A DNA stretch of 64,000 bases from Natrinema salinisoli. Its GTDB lineage: Archaea; Halobacteriota; Halobacteria; Halobacteriales; Natrialbaceae. The notes under the pieces were generated by a model. It worked only from the letters and a program-made list of their open reading frames with translations. It did not search any database and was not told the DNA's origin. Each line of letters opens with the position of its first letter. Within the stretch, counting starts at the first letter, position 1. Positions 42,839 to 50,757 of this stretch are shown here, in pieces. The position numbers and the translations under genes were made by a program. The stretch covers positions 2,604,001-2,668,000 of the forward strand of contig NZ_CP084469.1 in assembly GCF_020405205.1 (NCBI RefSeq). Reading direction: 5' to 3'.

Positions 42839-44776
42839 TCAGGGATACTCGAGGTCCGTCTCGTCCGCGTCGAGGGAAACGCCGCGAATTTCGAAGCGCG
42901 CGCCGCCGTCACGGCTCTCGCCTGCGCTGACGTCCCAGCCGTGGGCCTCGGCGATCTGTTCGACGATCGCCAGCCCGAAGCCGGTTCCCTCCGCCGCCGT
43001 CGTGTAGCCGAACTCGAACAGCGACTCGCGGTCGTCGGGCAGTCCCGGGCCCGAATCCGCGACGTAAAACCCGCTCGAGCCTGTCGGGTCGTCGGTCGAT
43101 CCCTGCTCCCGATCGACCGTTCCGATGGTGACGGTCAACTCACTAGTTCCGCTGCCGTCGCCGTTGACGAGGTCTCGTCCGACCGGGTCCGAATCGGTCC
43201 GTGACTCGGGATCCGTCGAACCGTGTTCGACGGCATTGCGGCAGAGGTTCTCGAGCAGTTCCCGGACTCGAGCCTCGTCGGCGTAGATTCTGACGTCGGA
43301 GTCGACCTCGAGCCGGGCATCACCGGTGTCAACGGTCGACCACGCCTCCCGAGCCGCCGAGGCGAGCGGGAACCATTCCCGATCGCCGATCGTCTTTCCC
43401 TGGCGAGCCAGCCGGAGGAGTCCGTCGACCAGTTCCGTCATCCGAGAGAGCGACCAGCGCAGTTCGTCGACGTGTTGGCTGTCGACCTGCTCGTCGAGCA
43501 TGTCGAGGTGGCCCTGTGCGACGTTCAGCGGGTTCCGGAGGTCGTGGCTGACGAGGCTCGCGAACTCCTCCAGGCGCTCGTTCTGGCGCTCGAGTTCGTC
43601 TCGGTAGTGTTGTTGCTGCGTAATGTCGCGAAGCGCGTGGACCGTCCCGGCGAACTCGCCGTCTTCGAGCGGAAGGAGTTTGGTGTGAACGTCGTAGATC
43701 CGCTCGTCCCCCTCGGCGGACCGAAACTGAATGTTGTACGTCGCCAGCTCGCGGTCGTTGTTCGAGGAGAGGAGCGCTCGGACGTCGTCGATGTACCGGT
43801 CGATCGCCGCCTCGTGATAGTACCCGCGCTCGACGAGTGTCGGAAATTCGAGCCCGAGCAGTTCGTCTCTCTCTTCCTCGAACCCGGACGCGTACTCCTC
43901 GTTCATCCAGACGATAGTGGCGTCAGCGTCGAGCACGAACAGACCGAAAGGTGCCGTCTCGAGGATCGTTTCGTACTGTGAGAGCTCGCGTTCGCGCTCC
44001 TTGCGGCGGGTAATCTCCCGAACGACACCGACCGACCCGTCGAGCTCGCCGTCCTCAGTGAGCAGCGGCGTGACGCTCGTCTCGCAGATCTTCCGACTCC
44101 CGTCTCCGGTTTCGAACGTGGACTCGAAGCTCGATCCGGTAGTCGCGTCCGACTCGAGGGCCGCCCTGAGCGCATCGGTCGCGCGCTCGAACGTCTCGTC
44201 GGTAACGAACCGTTCGATGTTCGATCCGACCAGCCGGTCGCGGTCGTGGCCCAGACGGTCGACCAGCGCGTCGTTGACCATCGTGATCGATCCGGTCTCG
44301 TCGAGCAGATACATCGGATCCGCGGCGTTTTCGACCAGCGTTCGGTACTGCTCGAGGCGGCGGTCGGCGGCCGCTCGGGCGCGTTCCGCACGGCGTTTCT
44401 CGACGGCCTGTCTGATCCGGTGTGCCAGTATTTCGTACTGAACGGTCCCCCGTCGCTTCTGTAGATAGTCAGTGACGCCGGCCTCGATGGCCTCTCGTGC
44501 GATGTCCGAAGGGTCCGTGCCAGTGACCAGGAGAAACGGGATCGCCGGATCGCGGTCTCGAACGATATCGAGGAACTCGAGTCCGTCCATCTCGGGCATG
44601 TCGTAGTCGCTAACGATGCAGTCGATATCGCTGTCGTCCAGAACTGCCAGCCCCTCGCGGCCGCTGCCAGCGGTCGTCACGTCGAGACCCTCGTCCGTTC
44701 GCTCGAGAACTGTCGCCGCCAGTTCGCAGACGCTCGGGTCGTCGTCGACGCACAGGACGTGAATCCCCGATCCCAT
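42839..44776 (-). CDS. Hybrid receiver-PAS-PAS histidine kinase
   Basis: A 645-residue cytoplasmic kinase. An N-terminal receiver domain (1-120) has Asp57 as phosphoacceptor, with acidic residues 11-13 and TGTDPSD. Two PAS domains follow (about 140-255 and 268-390). The HisKA box has His411 in SLVSHDLRNPLNVAQ. The HATPase domain carries ENLCRNAVEHGS, DSGPGLPDD and GTGFGLAIVEQIAEAHGW. An acidic insert splits the HATPase region (about 520-560). This architecture is common in haloarchaea; ligand and partner are unknown. It is divergent from the radical-SAM gene. Confidence 0.92.
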   Translation of the reverse strand: MGSGIHVLCVDDDPSVCELAATVLERTDEGLDVTTAGSGREGLAVLDDSDIDCIVSDYDMPEMDGLEFLDIVRDRDPAIPFLLVTGTDPSDIAREAIEAGVTDYLQKRRGTVQYEILAHRIRQAVEKRRAERARAAADRRLEQYRTLVENAADPMYLLDETGSITMVNDALVDRLGHDRDRLVGSNIERFVTDETFERATDALRAALESDATTGSSFESTFETGDGSRKICETSVTPLLTEDGELDGSVGVVREITRRKERERELSQYETILETAPFGLFVLDADATIVWMNEEYASGFEEERDELLGLEFPTLVERGYYHEAAIDRYIDDVRALLSSNNDRELATYNIQFRSAEGDERIYDVHTKLLPLEDGEFAGTVHALRDITQQQHYRDELERQNERLEEFASLVSHDLRNPLNVAQGHLDMLDEQVDSQHVDELRWSLSRMTELVDGLLRLARQGKTIGDREWFPLASAAREAWSTVDTGDARLEVDSDVRIYADEARVRELLENLCRNAVEHGSTDPESRTDSDPVGRDLVNGDGSGTSELTVTIGTVDREQGSTDDPTGSSGFYVADSGPGLPDDRESLFEFGYTTAAEGTGFGLAIVEQIAEAHGWDVSAGESRDGGARFEIRGVSLDADETDLEYP

Positions 44777-44904
44777 CAGATACGCTACGTTCTAACTCCA
44801 CAGTATAATAATATGTGGCTACGAGTCAGGTGCCAGCGATCGCCACACATGGACCGCGTCAGTTTCGGACTGCTTTTGAGGCTCCAGTGGCTATGTTCCC
44901 TCGA

Positions 44905-45900
44905 ATGATCTCGAAGGGCTGTGAGCAGTGCGCGAAAGGTGGCAAGATGGTGCTGTTCGTCTACGGATACTGCGACCAGCGCGACTGCTTTTACTGCCCG
45001 CTCGGCGAGAACCGCAAGAACGTCACCGACGTCTACGCCAACGAACGGCTCGTCGAGAGCGACGAGGACGTCCTCACCGAGGCCCACCGGATGGAGGCGC
45101 TCGGCACGTCGATCACCGGCGGCGAGCCCCAGGAAGCGCTGGGTCGGACCTGCCACTACCTCGAGCTCCTGAAAGACGAGTTCGGCGAGGACCATCACAC
45201 GCACCTCTACACCGGCATCACCGGCGGCCGCGAGAACATGCGCCGCCTCTCGGAAGCGGGCCTCGACGAGATTCGCTTCCACCCGCCCTACGAACAGTGG
45301 GGCGACCTTCACGGGACCGAGTGGGAGGAGATCCTCCACATCGCCCGTGAAGAAGGCCTGACTCCCGCCTTCGAAATCCCCGGCATTCGCGCCGAAGAGG
45401 AGTTCCTCGAGTTCCTCGACGAGGGCGCGGCGGAGTTCTGCAACATAAACGAGTTCGAGATGAGCGACGGGAACTACCGCCGGATGCAGGAACAGGGGTA
45501 CGAACTCAAAGAGGACCACATGAGCGCCGTCGAGGGCTCTCGCGAGGACATCCTCGACGTCATGGGCGACCACGAGAAGGTCTACTTCTGTACGTCCGTG
45601 TTCAAGGACGCGGCCCAGCACCGCCGCCGCCTGAAACGGATGGCCCGGAACATCCGCCGCGAGTTCGACGACGTCACCGACGACGGAACCCTCGTCTACG
45701 GCAAGACCCACGCCGACCCCGAGGAGTTCGACGCCCTCGGCGTCCCCGAAGAGTTCTACACCGTCAAGACCGACCACGTCGAAGTCGCCTGGTGGCTCCT
45801 CGAGGAAATGATCGAGGACGGCGACCTCGAGGACGGCGAAATCGTCGAGCAGTACCCGACCTACGACGGGCAAGTGGTCGAGCGGACGCCGCTAGCGTAA
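44905..45900 (+). CDS. Radical SAM-like protein with unusual CX4CX2C cluster motif
   Basis: A 331-residue protein. The putative [4Fe-4S] motif is YCDQRDCFYC with Cys23, Cys28 and Cys31: four residues between the first two Cys, not the usual three. The radical-SAM glycine motif SITGGEPQEA follows, and the beta-alpha fold segments TGITGGRENMRRL and DEIRFHPP. Two further Cys (6 and 9) precede the cluster. I know archaeal homologues of unknown function, so no substrate is given. The start at 44905 suits the family; ATG at 44893 is an alternative. Its last nine codons and stop are duplicated at 46050-46078. Confidence 0.85.
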   Translation: MISKGCEQCAKGGKMVLFVYGYCDQRDCFYCPLGENRKNVTDVYANERLVESDEDVLTEAHRMEALGTSITGGEPQEALGRTCHYLELLKDEFGEDHHTHLYTGITGGRENMRRLSEAGLDEIRFHPPYEQWGDLHGTEWEEILHIAREEGLTPAFEIPGIRAEEEFLEFLDEGAAEFCNINEFEMSDGNYRRMQEQGYELKEDHMSAVEGSREDILDVMGDHEKVYFCTSVFKDAAQHRRRLKRMARNIRREFDDVTDDGTLVYGKTHADPEEFDALGVPEEFYTVKTDHVEVAWWLLEEMIEDGDLEDGEIVEQYPTYDGQVVERTPLA

Positions 45901-45990
45901 GAACCGCGAACGAACGGAAGCGCGGCGCTACGCGCCGCGGGAAGACGAGCGGCCCGCGGCCGCGAGTGAGTGATCGGGTCTTTTTTGGTG
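45901..45990 (+). repeat. 3'-flanking repeat family 2, divergent copy, with hairpin and T-tract
   Basis: Immediately after the TAA stop of the radical-SAM gene the element starts with GAACCGCG (45901-45908), the same stem half as in the other copies. A perfect 8-bp hairpin CGCGGCGC/GCGCCGCG (45921-45928 with 45932-45939) follows. GAGTGAGTGA, shared with the copy at 46079-46245, and a run of six T (45981-45986) complete it. It could act as a transcription terminator. Confidence 0.65.
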
Positions 45991-46049
45991 CAGATTTTTG
46001 CTCCGAGCGGTGCGCTGTGCGCACCCGAGGAGGAAAAAGGTGCACGTGG

Positions 46050-46078
46050 CAGGTCGTCGAGCGGACGCCACTAGCGTA
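46050..46078 (+). repeat. Second copy of the 3' end of the radical-SAM gene
   Basis: These 29 bases match 45871-45899 at 26 positions. In frame, both encode QVVERTPLA. The three differences (CAA/CAG, GTG/GTC, CCG/CCA) are all synonymous, and the stop is TAA in the gene and TAG here. The copy is preceded by unrelated sequence. It looks like the end of another allele of the same gene left by recombination. Confidence 0.8.
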
Positions 46079-46245
46079 GGACCGCGAGCGCTGCGCGGTT
46101 CGGAACGAGCGAAGCGAGTGAGAACCGCGAATGCGAATAGCGAGGGACGCAGAGCGTCCCTCGGACCATGCGAGCCGGCCGTCGGCCCGCGAGCAGACGG
46201 GGAACGAAGTGATCCGTGTACGAGTGAGTGAGCGGCTTTTTATCC
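46079..46245 (+). repeat. 3'-flanking repeat family 2, copy 3, with inserted hairpins and T-tract
   Basis: Block 1 (46081-46132) matches 38551-38602 in 51 of 52 positions and can form the same alternative stems. An insert with the hairpin GAGGGACGC/GCGTCCCTC (46142-46150 with 46154-46162) and a GGCCGTCGGCC hairpin follows, which copy 1 lacks. Block 2 (46197-46218) and a five-T run (46237-46241) close it. Nothing else coding is seen before 46317. Confidence 0.75.
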
Positions 46246-46316
46246 ACGGTTGTCCGTCCGACTCGCGGCCGGTGTCACTGACGCTCGTCGAGGCTCCGGT
46301 GAACACCGGCCGTCGT

Positions 46317-47621
46317 TCACTCCACTTCGGTCGGATCGACGCCCGGCAGCGTGATGAGGTTCTCGCGCCCGATCCGAAGCTTTTCGATCTCGTCGTCGTC
46401 GTCCATCTTCGAGAGGAGCTGTGAGACCTTGGCGTTCGACCAGCCGGTCTCCGAGACGATCGAGGCCTGTTTCATCCGCCCGCCGTTTTGCTTGAGCAGG
46501 CGGTGGACGCGCTCCTCGTCGCTCAACAGTTCTGGGTCGATCTCGTCGTCGACGGATTCCTCGAACTCGAGGCTCGTCCCCGACTCGGGATCACCGGACG
46601 CTGACGAATCGGCCGTCGAGACTACGTCGGAGCCGCCGTTTCCATCGGCCGTTGCGGTCTTGTGCCCGTCCGCGGGACTGTTCGAACGGCCGGGCAACTC
46701 CGCGTTCTCGAGGACCGACAACCGATCGGACGGAATCGGAACGCCGACGTCTATATCACGACGCGTGAGCAGGTATGCAATCCCACCGACGAGGATCACG
46801 AGGGCGAGAACTGACGCGATCAGCCATCCGGCTCCGGGAAGGAAGAAGGGGCCGCCGGCACCCTCGAGAATCGTGATCTGGACTCCGTTCTCGCCGAATT
46901 CGTGGGGGCCGTCCCAGACGAGTGCGCCGTCCTCCGTACTCGTCGGCGCATCGACGAATCCGTAGTTCGATGGGGGTTCGATAACCAGGCGCTGCCCGCT
47001 ACTCAACGTCCGGAACAACGTCCCGTCGGACGTTTGGAGGGCGTCACCGACGTGAATCCGTTCGCCGTCGACGGTGGCGAAGTTCGTCCACGTAAACGAG
47101 TAGGAGATGATCCCGACTCGATACGGCTCTTCGTCAACCGATCGGTCCGCGTCGAGGTCGACGGTTTCGATTCGGGGGTCGTCCCACGCTGCGTTCTCGA
47201 TCGACATATTGCGGCCGGTCGACTTAGACGCGAGATTCGCGTACCGTTCGAACAGTTGGGGATCGTACCCGGCGTCTCGTTGGCCCGAGACGACCGCATC
47301 GGCATACTCGTCGAACGTTTCGGCATCGTCGTCGTCCGTCACGCGGAACCGACTCTCGACCGTCCATTTCGCGTCCCCGGTATCGGTGATCCGAATCCTG
47401 ATCACCTGCCAGGTATCGGGTCGTTCGAGCGGCGGTGGTGCGGTGGACGAGGCCGAAACGGACTGAGACTGCTCGGGAGCTGTGGAGAGCGATGAGGGGT
47501 CTGGGGCTGGCCGCTCGATAGTCGCCGGGGTCGATGCCGACGGCGTGGCGGCCACTGCCCCCATCGTGGTTGTCGCGAGGAGGACCGCGAGGGCAAGTGT
47601 GGCGGCAGTGGACATCCGCAT
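46317..47621 (-). CDS. Membrane-anchored protein with extracellular domain and C-terminal winged helix
   Basis: A 434-residue protein. A signal peptide (about 1-25) leads to an extracellular domain of about 220 residues, a membrane helix (about 262-284) and an acidic linker. The C-terminal winged helix (about 370-425) includes LLSDEERVHRLLKQNGGRMKQASIVSETGWSNAKVSQLLSKM. This is the layout of haloarchaeal regulators recalled as DUF7345/DUF7343 proteins. It could sense an envelope signal and bind DNA from the membrane, possibly after cleavage by a site-2 protease; this is inference. The ATG at 47621 was chosen; 47615 is also possible. It is divergent from the DUF7094-type gene. Confidence 0.82.
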   Translation of the reverse strand: MRMSTAATLALAVLLATTTMGAVAATPSASTPATIERPAPDPSSLSTAPEQSQSVSASSTAPPPLERPDTWQVIRIRITDTGDAKWTVESRFRVTDDDDAETFDEYADAVVSGQRDAGYDPQLFERYANLASKSTGRNMSIENAAWDDPRIETVDLDADRSVDEEPYRVGIISYSFTWTNFATVDGERIHVGDALQTSDGTLFRTLSSGQRLVIEPPSNYGFVDAPTSTEDGALVWDGPHEFGENGVQITILEGAGGPFFLPGAGWLIASVLALVILVGGIAYLLTRRDIDVGVPIPSDRLSVLENAELPGRSNSPADGHKTATADGNGGSDVVSTADSSASGDPESGTSLEFEESVDDEIDPELLSDEERVHRLLKQNGGRMKQASIVSETGWSNAKVSQLLSKMDDDDEIEKLRIGRENLITLPGVDPTEVE

Positions 47622-47790
47622 GCGTATCAACGGGTGGTTTCCCGGGGGAAAAAACACTTTCCATCGGAAAATAAAACGTTACTGGCGGCGTTGAAAGCTC
47701 TAATTCGCCGTGAGAGGTTCGCTACGATCGGTTTCTTCTCATCACCGACAGACGACCGGTTTTTGTATCAAGAGCCCATACGGAACCCCG

Positions 47791-49011
47791 ATGACTAACG
47801 CGACCCCCGCTCTCTTCGCGGTACTTCTCGTTCTGTCCCTGCCCGCGATACCGCTCGTCGGGGCAGGTCCCGACGACGGGAGTATCGACGGCCCCGAGGC
47901 GGCCCTCCTCCAAGACACCACCTCGGGAACGGAGCCGACGGCGGTCGACAATACGACCAACAGGCTCCAGCTTACCGGAGACGTCAGAAGCGAGTACACC
48001 GAGTACGGACCGAATCTCGGAACGGCACTCGCAAGCGCCGACGATCACCTTCGAGTCGACCACGATCAGTACACCATCGTCGACAGCGAGTTCGACGGCG
48101 CAACCGCCGAGGAACGAGCGGCGATGATCCAGACGGCCTACGAGCGGCTCACGGAGCGAGCGGACGAACTCGATCAACGCGAACGCGAGGCCGTCAGAGC
48201 ACACGCGGCCGGCGAGCGCTCGTCGACCGAGCTCCTCCAGACGCTGGTGCGAAATCACAACGAGGCGGCGATGCTGTCCCGCGACCTCGAGACACTGGAG
48301 GATCGGGCAGCCAGTGTCCCGGGATACTCGCTGTCAGCGAGCGAGGTGCGTGCCGACCACAAGTCCCTGGACTACCACCAGACCTCCCTTCGGACGACCC
48401 TCGAGCGACTGTCCGAACGACCGACGAGTACCCATCGCGATATCGTCGTCTCGACCTCTGAGACCGGATACAGCGTTGCGGTCATAGACGGGAGTCAGTA
48501 CGTCGTCGAAACGAGTCGGTTCGATAACCGCGACGAAACCGCACCTGACCGGTTCGAAAACGGCGAAGCGTACGATCACACGGCCGAGCTCTACCCGTGG
48601 GCGAGCGAATACGGCCCCCACTTCCAGGACAACAGCCCCGACTACTACTGGGCGGAAATGGGACACGATCACGGTCGACTCGAGTTCTACTTCGACAGTG
48701 GGACGGGAGACGTCTACCGCGAAATGCAGCAACTGTCCGCATCGTCCCTTCCCGCGATGGAGGCCACCTCGTGGCCCCGTGACGAACTCAACCTGACGGT
48801 CACCGAGACGCCGGCGAACGGGCCGGCCAAGGTCACAGTGACTGATCCGGAGACCGGAGATCCCGTCCGATCGACGGTTACGGTCGACGGCGTCGAAGTC
48901 GGCGAGACCGGCGAAGACGGATCCATGTGGATCGCGCAACCGGTCGGGACGTACGACCTTACAGTGTCGACCGAAGCGGAGAGCGTGAACGCGACGATAA
49001 CGGGTGACTAG
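47791..49011 (+). CDS. Secreted DUF7094-type protein
   Basis: A 406-residue protein with a signal peptide (about 6-26, ALFAVLLVLSLPAIPLVGAG). The middle (about 85-200) is helical and charged, and the C-terminal 80 residues look like a beta-sandwich (VTVTDPETGDPVRSTVTVDGVEVGE), similar to carboxypeptidase-regulatory-like repeats. It resembles a family recalled as DUF7094. It is divergent from the membrane HTH regulator and precedes a pilin-like gene. A TATA-like TTTTTGTAT about 28 nt upstream supports the ATG at 47791. Confidence 0.78.
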   Translation: MTNATPALFAVLLVLSLPAIPLVGAGPDDGSIDGPEAALLQDTTSGTEPTAVDNTTNRLQLTGDVRSEYTEYGPNLGTALASADDHLRVDHDQYTIVDSEFDGATAEERAAMIQTAYERLTERADELDQREREAVRAHAAGERSSTELLQTLVRNHNEAAMLSRDLETLEDRAASVPGYSLSASEVRADHKSLDYHQTSLRTTLERLSERPTSTHRDIVVSTSETGYSVAVIDGSQYVVETSRFDNRDETAPDRFENGEAYDHTAELYPWASEYGPHFQDNSPDYYWAEMGHDHGRLEFYFDSGTGDVYREMQQLSASSLPAMEATSWPRDELNLTVTETPANGPAKVTVTDPETGDPVRSTVTVDGVEVGETGEDGSMWIAQPVGTYDLTVSTEAESVNATITGD

Positions 49012-49090
49012 TGACCGTCGGATACCGGATCAGTCCGTACGGGTAGCAGTTCGAGTCGAACGGCGAGTTCTGCGTAACCTCGAGCTGTGA

Positions 49091-49097
49091 TTTATAC
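49091..49097 (+). promoter_or_regulatory. TATA-like box of the pilin-like gene
   Basis: TTTATAC is centred about 28 nt before the GTG at 49122. This spacing supports a leaderless transcript starting at that GTG. Confidence 0.55.
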
Positions 49098-49121
49098 GAA
49101 AAGGGGAAGCCACCGTGTAGC

Positions 49122-49631
49122 GTGTACCGAAAGCGGAACTGCCGGTGCCGGCGAGCATCGGTGGTGGGCGATCGACGCGGCGTCAGTCCGATACTCGGCG
49201 TCGTCTTGTTGCTGGCGCTCACCGTCTGTCTCGCGACCGTCGTCGCCGTCGCGATCGGCGGATGGTCGCCAGAGTCGCCCGGTCCGAACGCGACCTTCGA
49301 GCTGTCGGCCGACGCCGACGGGTCGTCGATCGTGCTCGAGCACGTCGCGGGCGATCCGATCGACGTCGAGGCGCTGTCCGTAACGGTCGCAGTAAACGGG
49401 ACGGAACTATCCGCTCAACCGCCGATTCCGTTCGTCGGGGCGAACGGATTTCGTGGCACACCGGACGGGCCGTTCAACGCGAGAAGCGGATCGGAATGGA
49501 CTCCCGGAGAGGAAGCCGGCGTTTCGGTCGCAGACACGAATACGCCGACGCTCGAGGCTGGCGATTCGGTTGCTGTGACGCTCGTCGTCGACGGCCGACG
49601 GATAGCCGAACTCGAGACGACGGCAAGGTGA
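49122..49631 (+). CDS. Type IV pilin-like protein
   Basis: A 169-residue protein with a GTG start. A basic N-terminal leader (about 1-20, several Arg and Cys) is followed by GVSPILGVVLLLALTVCLATVVAVAIGG, the class III signal and hydrophobic helix of archaeal type IV pilins, which would be cut by the PibD prepilin peptidase near RRGVSP. The C-terminal beta domain is acidic. Such proteins form adhesion pili or pseudopili. The two Cys in the leader are unusual. The next gene is convergent, 4 nt away. Confidence 0.85.
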   Translation: MYRKRNCRCRRASVVGDRRGVSPILGVVLLLALTVCLATVVAVAIGGWSPESPGPNATFELSADADGSSIVLEHVAGDPIDVEALSVTVAVNGTELSAQPPIPFVGANGFRGTPDGPFNARSGSEWTPGEEAGVSVADTNTPTLEAGDSVAVTLVVDGRRIAELETTAR

Positions 49632-49635
49632 GGAA

Positions 49636-50259
49636 TTATTCCGGTGCGCGCCCGATCGTCGTGATCGCGACGTCGGGGTCGTACGATGGGCCCATGAACG
49701 CGTGTTTCACATCCTCGAAACCGGCGGTTTTGAACATCTGATCGGCCTCGTACTCGTCGTAGAAGAGCATGATCGAGTCCGCCAGCAGCTGACTGACGAC
49801 GTTGTCGGGATAGTTCGGTCCGACGACGAGTACCTGCCCGCCGGGTTTGAGGACGCGGCGAAACTCCCGGAGTGCGAGGATCGGATTCGGCCAGTATTCG
49901 ATCGATCCCGACGACCAGACAACGTCGAACGTGTCCGTCGCGAACGGGAGTCGTTCGGCGTCGCCGCGATGGAAGTTGACCGGCGGCGCGCGTTTACCGA
50001 ACTTCTCGTAGGCCTGGTCGAGCTGGTGTTCGCTCTGGTCGAGCGCGTAGACCTCGTCGGCGTGCTCGAGGAGCCCCTCCGTGGCGAAGCCGGTGCCACA
50101 GCCGACGTCGAGGACCGTCATGTCGTCCTCGATATCGAGCAGGGAGAGCGCCTCGGTTCGCATGTCCTCGGTCCAGATGAAGGGGTTCACCTGATCGTAG
50201 ACCCGTGAGAGGTACTTGTAGAACAGTCGGGCACGGGCCTTGTTCTCGAGAAGTCCCAT
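49636..50259 (-). CDS. VTE3-like (MPBQ/MSBQ-type) quinone methyltransferase
   Basis: A 207-residue SAM methyltransferase. After NKARARLFYKYLSRVYDQVNPFIWTEDM come the SAM loop LDVGCGTGFATEGLL, YALDQSEHQLDQAYEKFG, and the VTE3-like SGSIEYWPNP with LREFRRVLKPGGQVLVVGP. Plant VTE3 methylates the MPBQ/MSBQ ring in tocopherol and plastoquinone synthesis, and archaeal relatives of VTE3 are known. Here the role is probably methylation of menaquinone, which is inference. The start at 50259 fits a TATA-like box on the minus strand at about 50282-50290. It is divergent from the ATP synthase operon. Confidence 0.86.
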   Translation of the reverse strand: MGLLENKARARLFYKYLSRVYDQVNPFIWTEDMRTEALSLLDIEDDMTVLDVGCGTGFATEGLLEHADEVYALDQSEHQLDQAYEKFGKRAPPVNFHRGDAERLPFATDTFDVVWSSGSIEYWPNPILALREFRRVLKPGGQVLVVGPNYPDNVVSQLLADSIMLFYDEYEADQMFKTAGFEDVKHAFMGPSYDPDVAITTIGRAPE

Positions 50260-50424
50260 TAGTGAGGAGTTTCGGTCCGATCGGCATATGTCTGCTGTTC
50301 CCGGCGGAAGAAAGGGAGAGTAACAGATAATTACCGGTCTCGGAAAGCGAATCGCGCTGAGCCACTTTCGCAACTACCATATACGCGCTCTGGCAAACGT
50401 CCGATTGCTTAGAGTATGTAGAGT

Positions 50425-50757
50425 ATGCCGAGGCCAGAGGTTCTCGAACGAATTAAGTCGGCGGAGGACGAGGCCGACGAGATCGTCGCATTGGCAGAGA
50501 ACGACCGCGACGAGCGAATAGCCGAGGCCCGGGAACGTGCCGAGGAGATTCGCACGGAAGCGGAACAGGAGGCGCAGGAGCTGAAAGAGCGCCGTCTGGA
50601 GGAAGCTCGCGAGGAGATCGACGCGGAATGCGAGCAGGTCCTCGAAGCAGGCGAACAGGAGCGTGAGGAACTCGCCGAGCGCGCCCGGAAACGGGTCGGC
50701 GACGTGACCGACCACGTCGTCGAACTGTTCCAGGAGGACGTCCATGCTCAGACCTGA
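50425..50757 (+). CDS. atpH: A-type ATP synthase subunit H
   Basis: A 110-residue, almost purely helical coiled-coil protein rich in Glu, Arg and Ala. It begins MPRPEVLERIKSAEDEADE, typical of AhaH. With subunit E it forms the peripheral stalk linking the A1 head to subunit I. It is the first gene of the operon; a TATA-like CATATACG at about 50376-50383 would give a short leader. Its end overlaps the start of subunit I by 14 nt. Confidence 0.93.
   Translation: MPRPEVLERIKSAEDEADEIVALAENDRDERIAEARERAEEIRTEAEQEAQELKERRLEEAREEIDAECEQVLEAGEQEREELAERARKRVGDVTDHVVELFQEDVHAQT

Noticed and set aside
45792-46079. Frame ending in the duplicated QVVERTPLA
   Set aside because: It overlaps the real gene in another frame and crosses the repeat; the matching end reflects the duplicated gene end, not a separate gene.
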